Source: Aplectana chamaeleonis (taxonomy: Eukaryota; Nematoda; Chromadorea; Rhabditida; Cosmocercidae). Taken from it: a stretch of 64,000 nucleotides of DNA. The stretch lies in the NCBI GenBank assembly GCA_029168955.1, contig JAPDOI010001203.1, forward strand, positions 62,001 through 126,000. The letters are read 5' to 3'. This document shows, piece after piece, positions 56,411 through 64,000 of the stretch (the stretch's first letter is position 1; every line of letters begins with the position of its first letter). The translations under genes were made by a program, and so were the position numbers. A model generated the notes under the pieces. That model was not told the origin of the DNA. It made no database searches and was given only the letters and a program-made list of their open reading frames with translations.

Positions 56411-56520
56411 AACATAAGGTCTTGTACAATTCCAAAGACAACATTGGAATCAGAATCGGAGCGTTTTCAAGGTAGTCAAAAAATAGAGAAGGGATTCTCA
56501 TCGTGAACGCTGCCTTTAAC
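56408..56520. mobile_element. Terminal fragment of a subfamily 1A MITE
   Basis: AGGTCTTGTACAATTCCAAA, TTGGAATCAGAATCGGAGCG and the right terminus CATCGTGAACGCTGCCTTTAA (about the last 110 nt) are the reverse complement of the left end of 5479-5970. The remainder is absent, being cut at the foldback edge. Confidence 0.6.
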
Positions 56521-57298
56521 ACTAAGCTGACCAGATAGTAGTTCAAACACCATACACGCATCTGTTAGCTTTTGACGAGACTCTAACGAGTTTAGAACGA
56601 GAACTTTCTTGGATCGCAGTACATTACTTTAGAATCTCTTATGAGGTATTGCGGAACGGCGTATTTCTGATTGAGTTTTGGGTCAAGTGTTCGATTTCGA
56701 TATGTTCTCTGTGATGATGCCCCGGTTCTGCTAAAATGTCAAGCTGAACCATACCTACATTTTCTATGTAAAAATAAATTGATAGGTTAGACCAGTTTAT
56801 GTCGCCTCCTTCGGTTTCTCATGTCTCATTGACAGCTCAAATCCGGCCATCCAGTTCTACAAGGACGGCCGCCGGCATGTGTGGCTCTAAGCTCCAGGCG
56901 GTAGATCGTGGATTATCGAGGGAAGCCACAACTGTTCCATAACCTACACTTTCGCACTTCGCCCAGAATTTGAAAAAAAACCTAATCATAATTAATGTTT
57001 CGCTCGATCGCGAAGCACCGCTTTTTTTTCATCGCTGGCATCGAAGTACGGGATGAGTTTACCCTTTCTCCTTTTTTTTCATTTGGCATAGTTATCGATA
57101 ATTATTTTTGGCGTTTTATAATTTTTTGTCATCTGATTGCCTTTTTTTGCGTTGTTTTTGTTCTCGTCGGTACCAGATTATTGTAGTGGCGTACTCAATG
57201 AGCGCAGGTATAAATAAAAACATAATTTATAGTGTTCCCCCTTGTATATAGTATGCACCGACACATTTCGTCATCCTGTAAAATTGTGACCTTTTCAG
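56521..57298. other. Region upstream of gene B
   Basis: No gene supported. The last 300 bp is T-rich on the plus strand, with a 63-codon hydrophobic frame at 56995-57186 that looks compositional. A promoter cannot be pinpointed. Confidence 0.4.
57297..57298 (+). other. Splice or trans-splice acceptor upstream of gene B start
   Basis: GACCTTTTCAG ends at 57298 and the ATG follows after 6 nt (57305). A near-consensus nematode acceptor directly before the start codon, as in gene A. Either a spliced-leader addition site or the end of a 5' UTR intron. Confidence 0.6.
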
Positions 57299-57304
57299 AC
57301 TAGA

Positions 57305-57431
57305 ATGTTTTCTGTACCTCATCTCACGCTTATCACTGTCATGATTATTTTCTTCAATATCGTTGGTTTATTCGGTAACATCAATGTCATAATTGCCACA
57401 GTACGCGACTTATCCTTGCGAACAAAAGCAG
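57305..57431 (+). CDS. Gene B exon 1 (N-terminus and TM1)
   Basis: ATG to donor GCAG|GTGGGG, 127 nt, phase 1. Encodes ITVMIIFFNIVGLFGNINVI with the GLFGN TM1 motif. The frame stays open into the 57-bp intron, so the splice is called from the acceptor TTGTTTTCAG at 57488 and from gene A. Confidence 0.75.
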
Positions 57432-60400
57432 GTGGGGTGATTAATACTGTGGATTTCGGAAAATTTTTGTTTGACCAGTTGTTTTCAGGTCATTTGATGG
57501 TTATTCTTTGCTCTCTTCAAACCATATGTTTGTTGTCTGAACTCGGAAATCTGCGGGTCTATTGGAGGTTAGTAAGATTTTGAGATCACGAGATCTAGAT
57601 CCTTCTAAAGAGGTGGCCTTTCTCCCTCATTCCAAGTTGTCGATGTGAGGTTAATCATGCCGAAATGGTCCTCTCACTGTCCTATTTTTCCATAGTCGAC
57701 TGCTACGCTGATTGTTCCGCCCGGCCTGAAATGAGCGAGAAAAATTTTATGCATGTGCTGAAATTGTCAGTCTTGAGGAAGAATTCTGCGGCTTTCGTTC
57801 CTTCACTATAAGTGCAGAACGCGCACACTCCAGATTAAAAGCAAGGAACAAATGAGAACCTGATCAGACAACGCGTCGCTAAATCACAGTTTTTTAGCCT
57901 TAGTGTGCTCAAAATCTGTCTATTATTTTCAGTCTTGAATCAGTTATTTCGTCTAATTTTTCTATCAATAAATTCGCAGGCTTCGGGGGGATTCTCCCGG
58001 AGACAACGTTTAAAGGCAGTGTTCACGATGATTCTCGTTTCCAAGTTTTCCACTCAAAACAACGCATTGGCAACCAAGTGTTACCAAAATCACGAAGAAA
58101 CGGCGAGAAACGCACTAATTCGTATTATTTCAGTGACATTATGCTATAGCCTGGACTAGTTGTCCGGTTGGATGAACATGTTCACGGTGGTTGTCACCGG
58201 TAAAACATGGGACTAATCGAAAATGGAAGAATATTTTGGGCAAAACAGTATTAGTTAGGGCCCGAAGGAAAGAACTGAGCAACACAGAATTGAGAATCGC
58301 AAAAGGCGGGTCCACAAAAGATTTTATTGTCACAACGAACAGTTCCATTGATACTTAAGAGGCGGGCTGATACTTGAGGATTTCGTGCCCTTCTGGTGTG
58401 TTTTTCTCGGTTTTTTCGTCATTTCGGTTCTACTCGGGTGCCAAACAATCGATTTAGCGATTAATCTCAAAATCGAAGGTTATCGTGAACACTGCCTTTA
58501 AGGAAAACAAAAAACTTTTCCCTGGTACTACAATCATAGTCGCCTAAACGAGCCAGTCTAGTGTGAAAGCTACGTTTGTGGAGGTCGCGATGCCAGCATT
58601 GATTGATATGTACAGCTCCTTTGTTTGGCAGAAGAAAGTGGGTGCCTGGGGGCTCCCGAGTATGTTCATAAAGAACTGAACAGAACAGAGAACATCTAAC
58701 TCTGTGTCCACTTCTTTGACTCCACATCCCAGCACGCTTTGAGGCATCCTTAGTAAACATTATCAGATTGAAAGGGCCGTCAACGTCATTAAGCGGATAT
58801 TTTTGAAGACGATGTCCGTAGTGTCATGTTTGTGTCAAGTGAGAGGGAAATCTGAGCTCAGAGCTTGAAAATCGGGGACGCTGTCAAACTTGTTATGCTG
58901 TCGAAAGTTCTCGAGAACCAAAGCTTATTAAGAGCTAACTTGGAGTCGCGGGACACAGTCAAACTCCGACCCTCTCCTTTCTACAAAGCAATAGTCAATG
59001 AGACCTTTGACGGAAGAAACGAAGGCGTTCGTGGTCGTAGACCAACTAGGATTAAATGGCCGGATATGGACCATGATGAGCACGAATGTAAAAGCTACCG
59101 GTTTGCTTATGATCAACGAGAGCAGGCGAAATATGTATCGTGCAAATTATACTTTGTGAAATGAACAGCGGACTACACATTTAGCGTTGAGGCGTTAGTT
59201 CTGCTTGAGCATGGAATCTCTGTGCTCTGTCCTGACCTCGGAACCTATTCGAACGTTTCCGCCAGACTCTGCAGGGAACCAGCAAAAAAGACTGCCCTGG
59301 CCAGTGAATGCCTGCCCTCGAAAAAATTGTATCTACTCGATAAGCGTTCACAGCTTATCACGCTGTTTGTCAACGAAATTCCACATGGCTGAACTGACAA
59401 AGAAAACTCTTCAAATTCAATTAGTTACTCCTTAAGCGTTAGACCAACATTGAAAAACCTTTGGGAGGATTTTGAGAATTATGAGCCATTCCGATGCTTT
59501 TGGTGGAGTACTTTTGTATTTCAAGACACCCATGGGTGTGAAAATTATTCCTCAGGGCTGTTTACACAGCTATGTAAACGACATTCCATAATATTCGCCG
59601 ATCTGCGTAAAATCTGCTGTTGATTTAAGACCGCTCCCCTCATTGCTGCTTTCATGGCTCGAAGGAAGCTGACGGAAAATACCACATTTGCAGTTCTTGA
59701 CTTGTGTGTCATAGCATCCGGCCTACGTGAAACTCGGAAGACTGAACAGTCATCCCCTCGTCATTACATTATCAACACTAAACACAAAATGGCATCAACA
59801 CTGTTTCCTGGTTGGCTAATGAGGGTGATTTTGAGGAAAATGTCACAGAGAAGGTGGATAAAGGCCTATGATGCCAGAGAATATAAAAATGTTTGAAAAC
59901 TTCTGTCGTGAAGCATACTCGACTGCTACTTGAGCAATAGTGCAGACAGAGCTCGCGAAATGCTGTTGAAAATAGGGAGAGAAGCGAAAACGTGAACGTG
60001 CGGTTAAGGTATCATATATGTAAAGTGTGCCCGAATGAGAATGGCGACCCACGCGGTAGGCGTGCTCGGCAGGCGGCCGTCGCATGTATCGCCCTCGGAC
60101 GAGTGTTGGATTTCAACGACGGCCGTCCCCTCTCCGACTGATTGATCGGCGCAGTGCTTGCTGCCAGCCGGTGCCGGCCTCGTTCGTTGTCGATGGCGGT
60201 GGGGACTTTTCGCATGCTCGTCCAAGAGCGGCGAACGCGACGGCCGCCTGCCAAGCACGCCGGCCGCGTGGGCAGCCATTCTCATGCGGACGCACCTTAG
60301 CTGCTACGTCGTCATGGCCTGTTTTGAAAATACGCAAGTTTGCTTCGCTAGGCTGCTTCACACGGAACGTCCTCACTTGCAAGAGTTTTCTGTTTTCTAG

Positions 60401-63400
60401 TTTTCTACAGTTTCTACAGTTTTCTACAGTAGAAAGTTTTTTACATGGACGGTACGCTGATAATGAGTCCACCTATCAGAAGAGTCCTAACAAAACTTTT
60501 AAGGCAGTGGTCACGATGGAAAACGTTATCGAAAAAAACTACCAAAACCAGGTTAGATCGAAAACAGCAGAAAAACCAGTAAGGTACAATACCCGCAATA
60601 ATTTTCCCAAAAAAGCCGCAAAAGTCGCGAAATCGCGACTTTTCCGACTTTTCGTCATAACTCCGCCTAGAATGCTCCATTTGAGCAATGAAGGACATAT
60701 TTCGAATCAGCATCGAGCGCTATTTCTTTTGAGCTCTTGCATGTCTTACGGCCAAACAAGGCATAATGGGCTAACACAATCAATCGAGTTGGCGAAAGGG
60801 AAATTCAAGTATTTTCTGGTTATTTGACGTAACTCCACGTCCATCTCAACAGTGTTAACGTGATAGACAACAGTTTAGTAAACTGTCTGCTGCCAACCGA
60901 CTTTTCTGCGATGCGAAATCTAGATTTTTTGACATTCCAAACCCGAATATGCCACCATTTATACAGCCACAAGCCTTCTCTTGCTTAGATTTACAGAGAG
61001 TAGCATTTTTTTTTGATCAACTGTGTCTGAATCCACCCATGGTGGAGAACTTGGAGAAAATTTAGAACGTGAAAAGTGAAAAAAACTCAAAATCGTGTAG
61101 TAATCATCGATAACTTCTATCTGTTTTCCGTTACCCACGATCAGCCGCTTCCCGAAATTCAGAATGCTTATGGTAAGGGCTTTCCAATGTTGTAATGTTT
61201 GCACGTTTAAGTTGGGATAAGTCCTTTGGTTCCTCAGATCCAAAGGAGTAATTTATCGTTAGTCCCTTGCTTTGCGTCTCTGAACGGGCTAGAATTAGAT
61301 TTTGTAGTGCCCGAAGATGCCCATTCGTGCACACGTGCACAGCTCCTTCCCAAAAAATTCGCTGTCTTATGCCGAGCAGTAAAAAATCATCGACATTCAG
61401 AGGAATAAATAAATGCGAATTTATCTAATAAAAACAGTTGAACAATGAGAGCAAGCATTTCTGTCAATGTTTCTGACTAGATGAGCCAATGTTCACTGAT
61501 TGAAATTTAATTTGAAGCCAGCTGATGTTCATGATATTAGAGATCATTGATGCTGATGATGTGGATTGGGCTCGTTCACCATCAAAAGACAAGAGAGTTC
61601 AGGCTTCAAACTTGGCCCAAAACAGCGGCTTTTTCGCGATTTTTTCTTGTAGAGCTTACTACTTGAAATCCAAAAAAGGGTTTAGAGAGGAAAAAAAGAC
61701 AAGCATGTTTGATCGCGACCACTGCCTTTGAAAACAAAGAAACTTCGTTCATTTTACAGTGGCAGGTCGAAAAACTCGTGTGTTTGCAGTAGAATGGCTA
61801 TGAATCATGCCGTTTGTTTCCGTATGATCTCAGTCTACTTGTTCTCAACTATCGCTCAGTCGCTGATGTTTTTTGTGCTTGCATTGGACATGCTGATTGC
61901 TGTTGCCGTTCCTCTAAAGTGAGTCGTTTTTCTACGCGGCAGCAGTGTATAGTGAGCATACATGAACAGTTAGCGCAAGCCGCATCGTATGTCACATTTT
62001 TGGGTGCTTATGTCGGTGTTGACACGGTCCGAACCATTCTTGTTCCTCTAAATTTATTGAAAGCGGCTGAACGCATCACCCGCAGCTTTACTTGGCCAAT
62101 GGTATACTTCTGCAACACTAGGTCGATGCAGCTGAACACAGCGAAAACGACCCCGTGTCGCAGAACTCCCGCCTTTTAGACCTGTCGCTGTCGCAGTGCG
62201 CTGCACAGCGACGAGCGGCAATGACAGCAACAGTCTTTGGCACATTTACAGTACATCAGTCCTCAGCGACACGTCGCTGCGACGGACCCGTGGCAACTGT
62301 TCGTACGACAGCCAATGCCGTTCTGGTCCCGTCGAAATTTGTGCTAAATGTGCTAAATGTGATGACTATCGCTCATTACAGCGAAAAAGAATATTGTTGA
62401 CCTTAGTGGACGATCCAACAGCAAGCTTCTATTATTAACAATCCGAAACTATGTTTTCAAGGAGTGGAATTGTGTTGTTTGCTGAGTAAAATTCGATGAG
62501 ATATAAAGCCGAGAACTGTTGACACTCTTGTTCCCAACAAAATACCGGAACAAAGTTGCGTATCGCCTCAATATTATCGTATATTGCTCAATTGACATTT
62601 TTCTAGAAGATTGGGCATGTTGCTGTGAGCAGGAAATGGGTCGGCCATGTTTGAAGCGGCACTTATACTTTGCCGTAATTCGTAACTGCGTTGCCTACTC
62701 GGCATTACTCTAAATGTCGTGGAGTATCGTAGAGGTGTCCCATTTCTGTACCCGAAGAAAATTGAAGACACGTCTCATTACGGATGAGTGTGGCTGGCCC
62801 CTTCAATAGGTGGTGTCCCGCAAGAATTTTTTTGAGACATACTTTCTCGAAAACTTGGTTTATCCGTTCCTCAAACGCGGCGGTTTCCTTGTTGCTGATC
62901 GTAACACATTCTCCATTCATTTCTTTCTTGGGCTGTTGTGGACGAATGAACCAGACACCTGTTGCTGGAATCGACCATATTGTATCTAATGCAAAGTGAA
63001 TCACTCCACCTGATCGTGGACCTTCCAAGCGGTCGCTTCTTCTCGCAAGGATTCCACTCAACCACAGCTTTGCTCAAATACCATCGGTTCTTCTAATCCC
63101 GTGTCATGCCCATGGATGATTTGTTGGTGTACTCGAGGGCATCGGTGGCTCTGGATAAGGATAAGATTGCTGCGTTGTGAAAGCCTTCACTTCGTTGTCA
63201 GTATAGGGTGTAGCCAACAAATTGTGATTCGATTGAAACCTGCACTACCTTCTTTGTGACTCCAGCTCTCTTGTCGGTGCGAAGGTTTAACTACACCGCA
63301 GCTTAGGGCACGAATGACTTGAATGCTGGTGAGCTGCTTTCTCCCCTCTTGTGATTTTCGACTTCAAGTCTCTGTTCGTGTTCAGCAAGCGCCCCAGGTA

Positions 63401-63849
63401 AACGTACTCTGTTGTTTCATTGTGTGGTGCCTCATCTAGTCGATTAGGAAAAGGATCAGCGAACCCATTTCTCATAACTTCTGCCGTCGTTGCGTTCAAT
63501 AGTTGTCCGAACTTCTTGCCTTCTTCGTTGAGATCATCTCCGTCGCTTCTTGTGAAGTATGCGTCAAAAGAACGATATTATCAGCGTGTCTCATGTGATT
63601 AAGCAGCTTGACGCCAACTCCGTGACGAATCAAACCACAATTTCTCATAATCGATTCTAACACAGCGGAGAACGAATCTCGAGACTATTGCATCAAACAA
63701 TATAATAAGTTGCAGGCATATGATGTGGCCAACTCTACCTTATGTCGTTCTCATGTGTGTACCGCCTTCTGTCGTAGCCGGTGCGGCATGGATCGCCTCC
63801 TATTTTCGTCTCGATAATGCAGATGTGAGAATGTGCCGACCCCCCACAG
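57305..63849 (+). CDS. Gene B: srsx-type serpentine chemoreceptor, 3' end outside window
   Basis: Paralogue of gene A, downstream on the same strand. Visible exons: 57305-57431 (TM1), 57489-57567 (TM2), 61790-61918 (TM3) and 63716-63849 (TM4 to loop 2). Each has the same length and phases as in gene A. Joined, they read through 156 complete codons with no stop. The TM3 end reads QSLMFFVLALDMLIAVAVPL, so the DRY-equivalent is DML. Cysteines in HAVCF and MCRPP correspond to the conserved disulfide pair. TM5-TM7 exons must lie beyond 64000. Intron 1 is 57 bp, against 3.3 kb in gene A, showing how far repeats have expanded A. Expected role: chemosensory G-protein-coupled receptor in a neuron membrane. 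Ligand unknown. Confidence 0.75.
57489..57567 (+). CDS. Gene B exon 2 (TM2)
   Basis: 79 nt, phase 1 to phase 2, encoding HLMVILCSLQTICLLSELGN. Two donors are possible: GAG|GTTAGT at 57568, or GTAAG four bases later. The first is chosen because it keeps the phase required by exon 3 and equals gene A exon 2. Confidence 0.75.
58010..58501. mobile_element. TTAA-bounded MITE-like element, subfamily 1B, in gene B intron 2
   Basis: TTAAAGGCAGTGTTCACGAT and its complement ATCGTGAACACTGCCTTTAA bound 492 bp, with exact TTAA at both edges. Reverse orientation to 49090-49582. It has the best preserved termini of the family in this window. Confidence 0.85.
58502..60020. other. Part of gene B intron 2, nothing else supported
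   Basis: Short frames at 58865-59164 and 59654-59896 read somewhat protein-like, but no family was recognised and no splice sites fit the receptor phases. They may be transposon remnants. Confidence 0.35.
60023..60297. mobile_element. 275-bp TA-flanked foldback MITE, copy 2
   Basis: AAGTGTGCCCGAATGAGAAT and the complement of AGGTGCGTCCGCATGAGAAT, with TA at 60021-60022 and 60298-60299. The body is the reverse complement of 33088-33374 (GCGCAGTGCTTGCTGCCAGC in the middle). Lies in gene B intron 2. Confidence 0.8.
60388..60436. repeat. TTTTCTACAG short tandem repeat
   Basis: TTTCTACAG or a close variant occurs four to five times in about 50 bp. Each TTTCTACAG resembles a splice acceptor, but no exon in the receptor phase follows. 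Confidence 0.6.
60499..61731. mobile_element. 1.2-kb TTAA-type non-autonomous element in gene B intron 2
   Basis: Left terminus TTAAGGCAGTGGTCACGATG and right terminus ATCGCGACCACTGCCTTTGA, inverted, with TTAA/TTGA edges. The right 440 bp is repeated at 44628-45070. An inner palindrome AAAGTCGCGAAATCGCGACT lies near 60628. No transposase frame. It ends 58 nt before exon 3 of gene B. Confidence 0.6.
61790..61918 (+). CDS. Gene B exon 3 (TM3)
   Basis: Acceptor TGTTTGCAG|TAGAATG and donor CTAAA|GTGAGT, 129 nt, phase 2 to phase 2. Encodes RMAMNHAVCFRMISVYLF then QSLMFFVLALDMLIAVAVPL. The T first base completes AG+T (Ser) from exon 2, so the TAG seen at the start is not read as a stop. Confidence 0.8.
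61919..62699. other. Gene B intron 3, left part
   Basis: No gene. Frames across 61814-62438 overlap in several phases. GTCGCTG/CAGCGAC motifs recur in both orientations at 62155-62280, suggesting a decayed palindromic repeat. Confidence 0.35.
62705..63660 (-). mobile_element. Degraded RTE-like reverse transcriptase fragment
   Basis: Minus-strand segments in shifting frames: RHADNIVLLTHTSQEATEM (about 63600-63540, where intact elements have YADDIVLL), TTEYVYLGRLLNTNRDLKSK (63430-63350), then KRPLGRSTIRWSD (about 63040-63000) and QERNEWRMC (about 62910). The order matches the C-terminal half of a second RTE lineage, different from the 19.3-22.5 kb element. It lies antisense in gene B intron 3 and ends just before exon 4. 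Confidence 0.65.
63716..63849 (+). CDS. Gene B exon 4 (TM4 and extracellular loop 2)
   Basis: Acceptor AAGTTGCAG|GCATATG and donor CCCACAG|GTAAGG, 134 nt, phase 2 to phase 1. Encodes MMWPTLPYVVLMCVPPSVVA and VRMCRPPT, aligning with gene A exon 4. The last recognised exon before the window ends. Confidence 0.8.
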
Positions 63850-64000
63850 GTAAGGGCACGTTGAAATTCGAAGAAGCTGGGATCGATGTCAACAAAGCCT
63901 CTAACTCGGTGCCGTAAATGGGATTGTGGATACAGTACAAATGGAGTTATGGTTACAACACTCGAGAATTCAAAGAAATGTGCTTTTGAGGGTCTTACGG

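Noticed and set aside
56995..57186. Phe-rich 63-codon frame upstream of gene B as a first exon
   Set aside because: It is explained by T-rich composition. Gene B already has a start codon directly after a strong acceptor, with the same exon length as gene A.

Overview
This window looks like nematode nuclear DNA, most likely from a clade V strongylid of the hookworm type. The evidence is: spliced genes with GT-AG introns and TTTTCAG/TTTCTAG acceptors; two serpentine receptors of the nematode srsx type; an RTE-clade retrotransposon; CR1/jockey-like fragments; and two mariner transposons that resemble the hookworm 'bandit' group. The genus is an inference from recalled family resemblance. No database search was possible. 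Nothing here looks prokaryotic.

Only two genes are well supported, and both are plus-strand chemoreceptor-like 7TM genes. Gene A runs from the ATG at 26323 to the stop at 43471. Its recognised exons lie at 26323-26449, 29772-29850, 38158-38286, 38834-38967, 39368-39487, 43122-43247 and 43313-43471. Gene B starts at 57305 and leaves the right edge of the window. Its exons are 57305-57431, 57489-57567, 61790-61918 and 63716-63849. The first four exons of A and B have identical lengths (127, 79, 129 and 134 nt) and compatible phases, so the genes are tandem paralogues. Their coding sequence is tiny compared with introns of up to 8.3 kb, which are filled with transposons, foldback elements and short tandem repeats. 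A minus-strand two-exon fragment near 2.2-2.8 kb may be a decayed third gene.

Region by region: 1-19 kb is intergenic, with hairpins, TTAA-flanked MITE-like elements, foldbacks and a 42-bp tandem repeat. 19.2-22.5 kb is a nearly full-length but disabled RTE element (minus strand). 24.0-24.7 kb is a CR1-like reverse transcriptase fragment (minus). 26.3-43.5 kb is gene A, whose introns hold two mariner copies, a 249-bp palindrome, a 120-bp satellite inside a foldback, and a MITE split by a CR1-like insertion with a 14-bp target duplication. 43.5-57.3 kb is intergenic and rich in foldbacks, the largest being 940 bp with two 30-bp palindromes at its centre. 57.3-64 kb is gene B.

The most notable points are a mariner that ends 8 nt before the start of gene A exon 6, an unresolved phase break just before that exon, loss of the DRY-motif arginine in both receptors, and two copies of an unnamed repeat that preserve a TATA box and CAGT initiator at fixed spacing.
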